Positions 1 to 6,120 of a DNA stretch of 7,891 nucleotides are shown in pieces. Position 1 is the first letter of the stretch. Each line of letters begins with the position of its first letter. Origin of the DNA: Acidobacteria bacterium 37-71-11 (GTDB lineage Bacteria; Acidobacteriota; Thermoanaerobaculia; Thermoanaerobaculales; Thermoanaerobaculaceae); assembly GCA_002279285.1 (NCBI GenBank), contig NCBR01000109.1, positions 1 through 7,891 on the forward strand, written 5' to 3'. The position numbers were made by a program, and so were the translations under genes. A model generated the notes under the pieces. It was not told the origin of the DNA, did not search any database, and saw only the letters and a list, made by a program, of their open reading frames with translations.

Positions 1-368
1 GCAGCCACCGTGACGCGCGCGGCAGGATCGGACTCGATCCGCAGCCGGGCCCAGTGCTTGTCGCCCTCGTCCACCGCCGCGAGCGTGGCGCGCGTGAGGC
101 CCGCCGCCGGCTGCTCCACCCCGGCCATGGGCCTGGCCAGGACGGCCTCCGGGAACTCCAGGATCGTCACACCCGGTTCGGGCTGCGCCTTGGTGAACGT
201 CAGCGGTCCCGACGCGCTGATCACCAGCGCCGGCGCGGGCTTGGGAGTCCAGGCCATCCCCAGGATCGAGACCGCGTCCTGCCCGGCCGCAAAGCCGGGG
301 CACACGAGGCTCGCCAGAACTCCCGCGGCCACCACCGCCATCAACGAGCGCTTAGCTGTCGCCATCAT
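1..368 (-). CDS. pilQ: PilQ, type IV pilus outer-membrane secretin (N-terminal part, cut by window edge)
   Basis: Only the first 122 codons are present; the rest lies beyond the left edge. The reading frame was translated by hand from the minus strand. It opens with two consecutive ATG codons (368 and 365), a basic start (K6, R7), a hydrophobic run to about residue 27 and a likely signal-peptidase I site near PGFAAG, so the product is exported. Residues about 35-120 look like an AMIN domain (beta-rich, with ISASGPLTFTKAQPEPG and TILEFPEAVLARP), which in PilQ-type secretins binds peptidoglycan. The secretin pore itself is not visible, so the name rests on this domain plus position as the fifth gene after pilMNOP. 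The gap from the pilP stop is 16 nt and contains a GGGGG ribosome-binding stretch. Another AMIN-containing envelope protein is possible but unlikely here. Confidence 0.85.
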   Translation of the reverse strand, partial: MMATAKRSLMAVVAAGVLASLVCPGFAAGQDAVSILGMAWTPKPAPALVISASGPLTFTKAQPEPGVTILEFPEAVLARPMAGVEQPAAGLTRATLAAVDEGDKHWARLRIESDPAARVTVA

Positions 369-384
369 CGCAACCCCCACACGA

Positions 385-876
385 TCACTGCAGTGTCCGA
401 ACGACTTCACGATAGGGCTTGAGGCTCTTCGGATCGGCCACTTGCATTCGGAAGACCACCCTACCGGCGTCAATCTGCTCCACGTTGCCGTCGTACAGCA
501 CGGTGCCTGGCCGGATCAGGTAGCTCATGTTGTCGGTGCCCAGGATCATCGCCACGTACCCCTCGGGCAGCTTGATGATCCCCTGCAGCTTGATCTCGTC
601 CACCCCCATGCCGCGCAGGCCCGGAGGCCGCTGGCCCTGGTCCTCCTTGGTCTGCCGCGACAGCAGCGAGCGGAAAGGATCGCGCCGCCCCGCCGGGTCG
701 TAGGTGAAACCCCCGCCCGCCTCCACCGCCTCGTCGCCGCTCAGGATCTTCTCGACCATCGAGGTGTCGATCGGGCTCTCGGGCGGCGTCGCAGTCGGGG
801 TCGGCTTGGGCGGCTGTTGCGCGAACGCGAGCACAGCCACCAGGGAAGCCAAAACCGCCAGCACTCCCCTCGTCAT
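385..876 (-). CDS. pilP: PilP, periplasmic pilus assembly protein linking PilN/PilO to the secretin
   Basis: The protein has 163 residues. A signal peptide covers about residues 1-19 and ends AFA before QQ. A proline-rich linker follows (20-35), then the PilP hallmark YDPAGRRDPF at 59-68, and a compact beta domain from about 88 to the end that contacts the secretin. In known systems PilP is a lipoprotein of the inner-membrane alignment complex and bridges PilNO to PilQ. No cysteine sits at the end of this signal peptide, so this copy appears to be soluble or anchored only through partners. The ATG at 876 is chosen over an upstream in-frame start at 1092 because it follows an AAGGAG ribosome-binding site (884-889) at 7-nt spacing and begins the signal peptide; the longer version would read pilO out of frame. 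The start overlaps the pilO stop by 1 nt (TGATG). Confidence 0.93.
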   Translation of the reverse strand: MTRGVLAVLASLVAVLAFAQQPPKPTPTATPPESPIDTSMVEKILSGDEAVEAGGGFTYDPAGRRDPFRSLLSRQTKEDQGQRPPGLRGMGVDEIKLQGIIKLPEGYVAMILGTDNMSYLIRPGTVLYDGNVEQIDAGRVVFRMQVADPKSLKPYREVVRTLQ

Positions 877-1469
877 CAGCGTGCTCCTTCCGGCTTGGGT
901 TGCTGCGTGGGTTCGTCGTAGATGAACGTCTTCATGACGAACGTCGTGTCGATCGAGTACGCCGACCGCTCGCGCGTGTCCGCGCTGATCGCCAGCGTGT
1001 CGATGTTGATGATGCGGGAGAAGCGCGACAGCCGGTCGAAGAACAGCGCGAGTTCGTGATAGCTCGCCTCGAGCTGCACGCTGATCGGCCACTCCGAGTA
1101 GAAGTCCTGCTTGACGAACGGCTGCGGCTGGAACCGCACGAGGCGGAAGTTGCCGCGCTCGGTCAGCGACTTGATCTTCTTGATCAGCTCGTCGGTCTGC
1201 TTGGCGGTCGGCAGGATACGGAGGAGGCGCTGCAGCTCGGTGTCGAGGCGGGCAAACTCCTCGCGGAACTGCGGCAGACGGCCCTCGGCGATCTTGCCTT
1301 CGGTGACCTTCTTCTTCAGCGTCGCGAGGTCGCTCGCTCTGCCGTTGATGTCCTTCTGGATGTCCGAGAAAAGGTAGTTCTCGAACGCGAAGATGAGCAG
1401 CCCGGAGATCACGAGCCCGACGATCAGCGCGAAGTACCAGGGCCGGTTGTCCAGATCGAGGCCTGCCAT
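876..1469 (-). CDS. pilO: PilO, inner-membrane type IV pilus alignment protein
   Basis: The protein has 197 residues, near the usual PilO length. A short cytoplasmic N-terminus is followed by one transmembrane helix at about 12-33, a charged coiled-coil region at about 36-105 and a ferredoxin-like periplasmic domain. Family features are visible: LPTAKQTDELI at 86-96, the EWPISVQLEASYHEL stretch at 126-140, and FFDRLSRFSRIINID at 143-157. PilO heterodimerises with PilN in the inner membrane and, with PilM and PilP, couples the assembly motor to the PilQ secretin. It starts at ATG 1469, 14 nt beyond the pilN stop, behind a GGGGGG ribosome-binding stretch. Its TGA shares one base with the pilP ATG, which suggests translational coupling. 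No truncation or odd residue was noticed. Confidence 0.94.
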   Translation of the reverse strand: MAGLDLDNRPWYFALIVGLVISGLLIFAFENYLFSDIQKDINGRASDLATLKKKVTEGKIAEGRLPQFREEFARLDTELQRLLRILPTAKQTDELIKKIKSLTERGNFRLVRFQPQPFVKQDFYSEWPISVQLEASYHELALFFDRLSRFSRIINIDTLAISADTRERSAYSIDTTFVMKTFIYDEPTQQPKPEGAR

Positions 1470-1483
1470 GACGCGAAGCCCCC

Positions 1484-2083
1484 CTAACTCCGCCGGGGCG
1501 AGACGGGGTTCGTCTCGCGCGCGGTGTGCGTGAACTTGCAGGAGAGGTCGAAGGTGAAGATGCCCTTGTCGTCCTGCGACATGACCCCCAGACTCGGTTC
1601 GGCGAAGAATGGGCTGGCGGCCAGGTTGGAGATGAAGTTGGCGACGGCGTTCTCGTTGAGCGCCTGGCCGTGCAGCGTCAGCACCACGCCGTTCAGGTTC
1701 ATGTTGGTCAGCCAGAGCAGGTCGGGAAGCGCCTTGCTGACCTCGTCCATGATCCGCACCGGGCCGTACTGGCTCTTCTTGAGTTCCTCGATCACCTCGA
1801 TCTTGTGCTTGAGCTCGGCGTTGCGCTTCTTGAAGCTCTCGACCTCGGCGATGATCGGCTTCAGGCGCTCGTACTCGCGCTGGTTGGTCGCGATGTCGGC
1901 CTTGATCTCGGAGAGCTTGGACGACAGGCTCCAGTAGCGCAGGCCGACGAACGCGAGCCCGGCGACGACCAGGCCCAGGAGGATGTAGTTGTTGACGTTG
2001 GCGGCACCGAAGGCGATCAACGGCGCGCGCGCGACCCGGTCGGCCCGCGCTTCAACGAGGAGGTTGATCTTGATCATGGGCAT
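1484..2083 (-). CDS. pilN: PilN, inner-membrane pilus alignment protein that binds PilM
   Basis: The product has 199 residues from ATG 2083. The short cytoplasmic tail carries IKINLL (4-9), the segment which in PilN sits in a groove of PilM; the proline that commonly follows INLL is valine here. A transmembrane helix lies at about 33-51, a coiled coil at about 54-104, then GPVRIMDEVSKALPDLLWLT (107-126) and a ferredoxin-like domain with NENAVANFISNL (143-154). The C-terminal tail is basic. ATG 2083 overlaps the pilM TAA by one base (TAATG); the GGAG at 2088-2091 is only 4 nt from that ATG but 10 nt from an in-frame ATG at 2077, so a 197-residue start two codons later is equally defensible. 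A longer start at 2263 is rejected because it would read pilM out of frame. Confidence 0.93.
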   Translation of the reverse strand: MPMIKINLLVEARADRVARAPLIAFGAANVNNYILLGLVVAGLAFVGLRYWSLSSKLSEIKADIATNQREYERLKPIIAEVESFKKRNAELKHKIEVIEELKKSQYGPVRIMDEVSKALPDLLWLTNMNLNGVVLTLHGQALNENAVANFISNLAASPFFAEPSLGVMSQDDKGIFTFDLSCKFTHTARETNPVSPRRS

Positions 2084-3132
2084 TAGTCTCCGGCGGTCCG
2101 CAACGCCATACCCACGGCAACGGCCATCGAGGGCGCATGGCGGTTGAGCCACTCGGGCGGGAACTGGCTCTCCGAGTACGCGATCTCGCGGAACGGGTTC
2201 ATCACCTCGACGCCGGCGCCAAGGCGTTCGCGCAGCATGCTGTCGAGGTTGAGCACCTGGCATGCGCCGCCGGCGAGGACGATCTCCTCGACGTGGTCGT
2301 GGCTCGACGTCGTGTAGAAGAACTCGAAGGTCTTCTGCAGCTCGGCGGCGAGGTCCTCGCTCACACCGTTGAGCACGCCGAGGATCGTCTGCGGGGCGTG
2401 ATCGCCGAGCTGCTCGCCGGTCTTTACCGCCTCCGCCTGCTCGCGCGTCAGGTTCAGCTCGCGCTGGATCGCCTCGGTGTAGGCGTTGCCGCCGAAGACG
2501 ATGTCGCGCCAGAAAACCGACTGGCCGCGCGCCAGGATGTTCACGTTCATGATGTGCGCCCCGATGTTCACGAGCGCGATGACCTTGTCGCGCGTCTCGC
2601 CGTAGTTGTGCTCATACGCGTTCTGGAGCGCGAAGACGTCCACGTCCACGAGCGCCGGGACCTTGCCGAGTTGCGTCAGGATGCCGGTGTAGTCCGCGAT
2701 GCGGTCCTTCTTGGCGGCGACCAGCAGCACGTCCACCGTGTCCCCGTCTCCGCCCAGGGTCACGTAGTCGAGCTTCACCTCGTTGACGTCGAAGGGGAGG
2801 TACTGCTCGGCCTCCCAGTGGATCGACTCGGCGAGTTCGGCCTCGGACATCGCCGGGACCTGGATCTTCCGGATCGCGACCGAGATCCCGGACAACGAGA
2901 CCCCGAACCCTGGGTTCTTCACGCCCTGTTCCTGGATCAGCCGTTGAGCGACCTCCACGACCAGCGACGAGTCCATGACCGTGCCTTCGACGATCGCCTC
3001 CGGGGACAACGGCGAGTGACCGGCGTGCAGGAGGGAGAACCTGCCGCTCTTGCCGGCCTTCAGCTCGACGAGTTTAATTGCCGACGAACCGATGTCGAGC
3101 CCGACGATCCCTTTTTTCTTTCCTAGCCGCAC
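2083..3132 (-). CDS. pilM: PilM, actin-like cytoplasmic type IV pilus assembly ATPase-fold protein
   Basis: The protein has 349 residues, full length for PilM. It has the actin/FtsA fold signatures: phosphate-1 motif VGLDIGSSAIKLVEL (10-24), phosphate-2-like VNIGAHIMNVNIL (188-200), and an adenosine-site glycine motif VLAGGAC (285-291). The segment SEAELAESIHWEAEQYLPFD (96-115) is typical of PilM. PilM binds ATP and the N-terminal tail of PilN and forms a cytoplasmic ring at the pilus base. It starts with GTG at 3132, which keeps the short basic N-terminus (RLGKKKG), with AGAGGGGG at 3142-3149 as ribosome-binding site at 9-nt spacing. It is the first gene of the pil operon, about 66 nt downstream of the predicted transcription start, and its TAA overlaps the pilN ATG by one base. 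Confidence 0.96.
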   Translation of the reverse strand: MRLGKKKGIVGLDIGSSAIKLVELKAGKSGRFSLLHAGHSPLSPEAIVEGTVMDSSLVVEVAQRLIQEQGVKNPGFGVSLSGISVAIRKIQVPAMSEAELAESIHWEAEQYLPFDVNEVKLDYVTLGGDGDTVDVLLVAAKKDRIADYTGILTQLGKVPALVDVDVFALQNAYEHNYGETRDKVIALVNIGAHIMNVNILARGQSVFWRDIVFGGNAYTEAIQRELNLTREQAEAVKTGEQLGDHAPQTILGVLNGVSEDLAAELQKTFEFFYTTSSHDHVEEIVLAGGACQVLNLDSMLRERLGAGVEVMNPFREIAYSESQFPPEWLNRHAPSMAVAVGMALRTAGD

Positions 3133-3205
3133 GTTCCCTAGCCCCCTCTGTACGTTTCTGCCTGTCCCGCTAAGGTGGAAGCGTTCCTCTCATCCTTTTG
3201 AGGCC

Positions 3206-3234
3206 AATGTAACCACGCTAAACCACAATGTCAA
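3206..3234 (-). promoter_or_regulatory. Sigma70-type promoter of the pilMNOPQ operon
   Basis: On the minus strand a perfect TTGACA (-35, 3229-3234) is followed after exactly 17 bp by TACATT (-10, 3206-3211), matching consensus in 6/6 and 4/6 positions. Transcription would start near 3199, leaving a leader of about 66 nt before the pilM GTG. No sigma54 (GG-N10-GC) element was recognised by eye in the same interval, although pilus genes are sometimes sigma54-dependent. Confidence 0.72.
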
Positions 3235-3249
3235 GGACGTGCCATGAGC

Positions 3250-3283
3250 CTACCACCTTGGCAATCCCGGGGTCGGATGGTAG
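3250..3283. promoter_or_regulatory. Inverted repeat CTACCA-N22-TGGTAG around the rpmB promoter (possible operator)
   Basis: CTACCA at 3250-3255 and TGGTAG at 3278-3283 are perfect 6-bp inverted copies. The right half overlaps the rpmB -10 hexamer and the left half ends just before the -35. The geometry would suit a dimeric regulator, but a 6-bp match with a 22-bp gap can occur by chance, so this is a weak call. Confidence 0.25.
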
Positions 3284-3286
3284 AAT
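3258..3286 (+). promoter_or_regulatory. Sigma70-type promoter of rpmB
   Basis: TTGGCA (3258-3263) and TAGAAT (3281-3286) are separated by exactly 17 bp and each match consensus at 5/6 positions. Transcription would start near 3293, giving a leader of about 25 nt. The element is divergent from the pilM promoter, with the two -35 hexamers 23 bp apart. Confidence 0.75.
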
Positions 3287-3317
3287 GTCCAGCCCTCACG
3301 CGAGGGAGGGAGGATTC

Positions 3318-3512
3318 ATGGCCCGGATTTGCGAGGTCTGCGGCAAGGGAAGTCAGCTTGGCAACAGGATCAGCCACGCCCACAACGTGTCGCACCGGGA
3401 GTGGCGGCCGAACCTTCACGCCGTGCGCGCGCTCGTCGAGGGACGCACGGTCCGTCTCAAGGTGTGCACGCGCTGCCTGCGTTCCGGCAAGATCGTCAAG
3501 GCCGCGCACTGA
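3318..3512 (+). CDS. rpmB: Large ribosomal subunit protein bL28, four-cysteine form
   Basis: The product has 64 residues, a normal length for the short bL28 class. It begins MARICEVCGKG and carries the family signature of an NRISHAHN segment, WRPNLHAVRA and a VCTRCLRSGKI C-terminal region. The two CxxC pairs (C5/C8 and CTRC near residue 52) mark the zinc-binding form of bL28. The protein sits in the 50S subunit near the E-site side of 23S rRNA. The ATG at 3318 is chosen because the conserved family N-terminus starts there and it follows GGAGG (3309-3313); an in-frame upstream ATG at 3228 would begin before the predicted transcription start. It is a single-gene unit, divergent from the pil operon and convergent with rel. 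It is the only plus-strand gene in the window. Confidence 0.97.
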   Translation: MARICEVCGKGSQLGNRISHAHNVSHREWRPNLHAVRALVEGRTVRLKVCTRCLRSGKIVKAAH

Positions 3513-3515
3513 GGC

Positions 3516-3536
3516 CGGCCGCCCGACGGGCGGCCG
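3516..3536 (+). terminator. GC-rich hairpin just beyond rpmB (terminator-like, no T-tract)
   Basis: CGGCCGCCC and GGGCGGCCG form a perfect 9-bp stem around a GAC loop, starting 3 nt after the rpmB stop codon. No run of T follows, so it is not a classical intrinsic terminator. It could cap the 3' end of the rpmB mRNA or assist termination. Confidence 0.5.
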
Positions 3537-3601
3537 CTACGACACCACGTCGGGCGGAGGCAATCCCCGCCCCTACCCCTCCAGAGTGAAACGCGGTCGC
3601 C

Positions 3602-3623
3602 GGGCGGGCGAGGGCGCCCGCCC
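3602..3623. repeat. Perfect 9-bp hairpin in the rpmB-rel spacer
   Basis: GGGCGGGCG (3602-3610) and CGCCCGCCC (3615-3623) pair perfectly around AGGG. The flanking words (GGTCGCCGGGCG and GCCCGCCCCACC) resemble the arms of the palindromic element at 3789-3865, so this may be a degenerate relative. There is no T-tract on either side. Confidence 0.5.
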
Positions 3624-3681
3624 CACCGGTTTCCGAATGTAGACGACCGCCGGGCGCCCCACCGTTGCCGCGGGAGAATCG

Positions 3682-3782
3682 GTCATTGCGAGCCCCGCCG
3701 CACGCGGGGTGAAGCAATCTCGAGGACATCGAACGGCGGCGGGTCATGCGGTTGGGGACGAGATCGCTTCGCTCGCAATGAC
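3682..3782. repeat. 101-bp dispersed palindromic repeat (GTCATTGCGAGC type)
   Basis: The termini GTCATTGCGAGC (3682-3693) and GCTCGCAATGAC (3771-3782) are perfect 12-bp inverted copies. A second inverted pair lies inside: GAAGCAATCTCG (3711-3722) against CGAGATCGCTTC (3759-3770), 11/12. A small CCCCGC/GCGGGG hairpin sits in the left arm (3693-3709). The GTCATTGCGAGC...GAAGCAATCTC layout matches a non-coding repeat type I recall from many unrelated bacterial genomes, probably a REP/MITE-like element. It carries no gene, and no target-site duplication was identified. Confidence 0.8.
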
Positions 3783-3788
3783 GGCAAT

Positions 3789-3865
3789 GTGGGGCGCGAC
3801 CGCCGGGCGCGCAGCCGTTGCATTTCGGAGGGCAAGAAGAAGCGCGCGCGGCGCGCGCGCCCCAC
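3789..3865. repeat. 77-bp GC-rich palindromic element, arms related to 6321-6350
   Basis: The left arm begins GTGGGGCGCGACCGCC (3789-3812). The right arm (3836-3865) is its inverted copy, ending GCGCCCCAC. The outer 11 bp, counting flanking bases 3788 and 3866, pair perfectly. The right arm, read on the minus strand, matches the plus-strand sequence 6321-6350 at 27 of 30 positions, and the left arm is part of a 27-bp exact match between 3786-3812 and 6318-6344. No coding content. Confidence 0.75.
3834..3860 (-). terminator. Likely intrinsic terminator of rel
   Basis: On the minus strand, 36 nt after the rel TGA, bases 3860-3842 form an all-GC stem of about 8 bp with a 3-nt loop, directly followed by TTCTTCTT (3841-3834). 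This is a strong hairpin with a T-rich tail. It is part of the right arm of the palindromic repeat at 3789-3865. Confidence 0.6.
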
Positions 3866-3896
3866 ACGGACACGACAAGACCTTTTCAACACGCAG

Positions 3897-6068
3897 TCAG
3901 AGGGCGCGCAGCCGCCGCTCCGGCGTGGTGAGGCTGACCTCGACCGATGTCACCCCGTCGATGTGGCGGAGCGCGGTGAGCACCCGATCGAGGTGGGAAC
4001 GGCCGTCCACGTCGACCACCAGGTCCGCCGTGCCGAGCCTGTCCTCGTTCGTCGCGAGGTGGCAGCTGCGGATGTTGGCGTCCTCGCCGTTGGCCGCCTG
4101 CGAGAGCGAGGCGAGCATCCCCGGGCGATCCTCGAAACCGACGTGCAACGGCACGGCGAACGCCCCCGTCCCCCCGCCCCACTCGACCTCGACCTCCCGT
4201 TCGGAGGTGAACAGGAGCTTGCGGACGTTCGGGCAGTTCGCCGCGTGCACCGCGACGCCGCGCCCGCGCGTGACGTAGCCGACGATCTCGTCGCCCGGCA
4301 GCGGGTTGCAGCACTGCGCGCGGAAGGTGAGCAGGTCGCGCTGGCCGCGCACCGTGATGACGGAGCCGTCCGCGACCGCCGCGCGGGCACGGGCGCCGGG
4401 GACGGGGGGAGGCTGCGGGGCCTTGATGCGCACCAACGGCACCAGGACGTCGCGCAGCGAGAGCCGGCCGAAACCGATCGCGGCGAGGAGGTCGTCCTCC
4501 TTGCCGAAGCCGTGGTCCGAGGCGAGCTTCGCCATGCGGCCGTCCTCGCGGAACTCCTTGACCGTCAGGCCCAGCTTGCGGCACTCACGGTCGAAGAGGC
4601 GCCGGCCGGCTTCGACGGCCTGCTCCTTCTCGCCGCGGTTGAGCCACGCGCGGATCTTGTTCTGCGCCCGGCCGCTGACCGCGATGTCGAGCCAGTCGCG
4701 GCTCGGGACCTGGTTGGCCGAGGTCAGGATCTCGACGATGTCCCCGTTGGCGAGGGCGGTCCGCAGGGGCACGAGCTTGCCGTTGATGCGGGCGCCGACG
4801 CAGTGGTGGCCGACCTCCGTGTGGACGCGATAGGCGAAGTCGATCGGCGTCGCGCCGCGCGCGAACGCGAACACCTCGCCCTTCGGAGTGAAGGTGTAGA
4901 CCTCTTCTGGGTAGAGGTTGAGCTTCAAGGAGTTCAGGAAGTCGCGCGGGTTCTCCTGGTGGCCCTCGACGAGGCTGTGCAGCCACGACACCCGCTCGGC
5001 GTCGTGGCCGGGCTGGCGGCCCTCCTTGTAGAGCCAGTGCGCGGCGATCCCGCGCTCGGCGATCTCGTCCATGTCGCGGGTGCGGATCTGGACCTCGAAC
5101 GGCTGCCCCTCCGGGCCGATCACCGAGGTGTGCAGCGATTGATAGGCGTTCGGCTTGGGCATCGCGATGTAGTCCTTGATGCGGCCGGGCACCGGGCGCC
5201 AGAGCTGATGGATCAGGCCGAGCGCGGCGTAGCAGTGCGGGACGGTGTCGACGATCAGGCGGAACGCGAGGAAGTCGTAGACGCGGTCGAGGCCGATCCC
5301 CTGCCGGCGCAGCTTTGTCCAGATCGAATACAGGTGTTTGATCCGCCCCCTCACCTCCGCGGGTAGCGAGTTTTCCTCGAGGATCCCGGTGATCGTCGCC
5401 CGGATCTGGGCGATCAGCGAGGCGGCCATCTCCTCGCGCTGCTGCAGCTGTTCGGTCAGGCGCCGGTACTCGTCGGGGTGCTGGTAGGCGAGCGCCAGGT
5501 CCTCGAGTTCGGCCTTCAGGCGCCCCATGCCCAGGCGGTGGGCGATCGGCGCGTAGATCTCCATCGTCTCGGCGGCGATGCGCTTGCGCCGGTCCTCGGG
5601 GAGGAACCCCAGGGTGCGCATGTTGTGGAGGCGGTCCGCGAGCTTGACCAGGATCACCCGCACATCGACGATCGAGGCCAGCAGCATCCGCCGCACGTTC
5701 TCCGCTTGCGCCGCCTCGCGCGCCGCGTACGACTGCTCCATCGTCGTGATCTTGGTCAGCGCCTTGACGAGGCCCGTGATGTGCTCGCCGAACTGGTTCT
5801 CCAGTTCCTCCTCGGTGACCCAGGTGTCCTCGAGGAGGTCGTGGAGCAGCCCGGTGGCGATCGCCACCTCGTCGAGGTGCATCTCGGCGAGGATCCGGGA
5901 CACCTCGAGCGGGTGCACGAGGTACGGCTCCCCCGAGACCCGCACCTGGCCGCGGTGCGCCATCGCGGAGTAGACGTAGGCGCGCCGGAGCAGGTCCTCG
6001 TCGCAGCCCGGGTTGTAGCCCGAGACGATTTCGAGGATGTCCTCGAAGCGGGGGAGCACATCCGTCAC
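3897..6068 (-). CDS. rel: Bifunctional (p)ppGpp synthetase/hydrolase (Rel/SpoT family), full length
   Basis: The protein has 723 residues, the normal length of long RSH enzymes, and makes and degrades the stringent-response alarmone (p)ppGpp. The N-terminal HD hydrolase has its metal-site set (R43, H52, H76-D77, E80-D81, D145, N149). The synthetase domain has D265, GRIKDYIAMPKPNAYQSLHT (295-314) and catalytic E325 in EVQIRT. The R-x-K-D loop (296-299) is the bifunctional type rather than the ExDD of monofunctional RelA. A TGS domain spans about 386-450, a CC...H...C zinc-finger region has C586, C587, H608 and C612, and an ACT domain covers about 636-712. All parts are intact. The GTG at 6068 gives MTDVLPRFED; an in-frame GTG at 6059 sits 8 nt after AGAGGGG and is an equally good start (720 residues). 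It is followed by a likely terminator and is convergent with rpmB. Confidence 0.97.
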   Translation of the reverse strand: MTDVLPRFEDILEIVSGYNPGCDEDLLRRAYVYSAMAHRGQVRVSGEPYLVHPLEVSRILAEMHLDEVAIATGLLHDLLEDTWVTEEELENQFGEHITGLVKALTKITTMEQSYAAREAAQAENVRRMLLASIVDVRVILVKLADRLHNMRTLGFLPEDRRKRIAAETMEIYAPIAHRLGMGRLKAELEDLALAYQHPDEYRRLTEQLQQREEMAASLIAQIRATITGILEENSLPAEVRGRIKHLYSIWTKLRRQGIGLDRVYDFLAFRLIVDTVPHCYAALGLIHQLWRPVPGRIKDYIAMPKPNAYQSLHTSVIGPEGQPFEVQIRTRDMDEIAERGIAAHWLYKEGRQPGHDAERVSWLHSLVEGHQENPRDFLNSLKLNLYPEEVYTFTPKGEVFAFARGATPIDFAYRVHTEVGHHCVGARINGKLVPLRTALANGDIVEILTSANQVPSRDWLDIAVSGRAQNKIRAWLNRGEKEQAVEAGRRLFDRECRKLGLTVKEFREDGRMAKLASDHGFGKEDDLLAAIGFGRLSLRDVLVPLVRIKAPQPPPVPGARARAAVADGSVITVRGQRDLLTFRAQCCNPLPGDEIVGYVTRGRGVAVHAANCPNVRKLLFTSEREVEVEWGGGTGAFAVPLHVGFEDRPGMLASLSQAANGEDANIRSCHLATNEDRLGTADLVVDVDGRSHLDRVLTALRHIDGVTSVEVSLTTPERRLRAL

Positions 6069-6120
6069 CCCTCTATTCTAACTGCGGTCGGCGTCTCCGC
6101 CTCAGGGGCGACGCCGGCGT

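Larger units (their letters stand above)
3513..3896. other. Gene-free stretch between convergent rpmB and rel, filled with palindromic repeats
   Basis: No convincing gene is present. Reading from the rpmB side it holds a 9-bp hairpin (3516-3536), a second 9-bp hairpin with tetraloop (3602-3623), a GC-rich stretch sharing CGACCGCCGGGCGC (3644-3657) with the downstream repeat, a 101-bp palindromic element (3682-3782), and a 77-bp palindromic element (3789-3865) whose right arm doubles as a likely rel terminator. Open frames on the minus strand here encode low-complexity Arg/Ala/Ser-rich peptides derived from the repeats and are not considered genes. Confidence 0.8.

Noticed and set aside
10..921. 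Plus-strand open frame of 303 codons opposite pilQ and pilP
   Set aside because: It spans two confident minus-strand genes and their junction, and shows no domain-like pattern.
385..1092. Longer PilP of 235 residues starting at 1092
   Set aside because: The first 72 residues are pilO read in another frame. The ATG at 876 has a signal peptide and an AAGGAG site at good spacing.
1484..2263. Longer PilN of 259 residues starting at 2263
   Set aside because: The extra 60 residues are an out-of-frame reading of pilM; the conserved PilN N-terminus IKINLL begins after ATG 2083 or 2077.
2137..3126. Plus-strand open frame of 329 codons opposite pilM
   Set aside because: It is rich in Arg, Asp, Val, Leu and His with no family features, and is the antisense shadow of a clear PilM.
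3133..3199. A c-di-GMP or other riboswitch in the pilM leader
   Set aside because: Considered because pilus genes can be under such control. The predicted leader is only about 66 nt and I found no conserved riboswitch core, only short 4-bp stems.
3682..3782. CRISPR repeat or insertion-sequence interpretation of the palindromic element
   Set aside because: There is no regular repeat-spacer array, and the 101-bp element contains no room for a transposase.
3789..5366. Plus-strand open frame of 525 codons
   Set aside because: It lies antisense to rel, whose domains and catalytic residues are intact. Its product is a low-complexity Arg/Ala/Val/Asp/Leu-rich sequence typical of the opposite frame of GC-rich genes.
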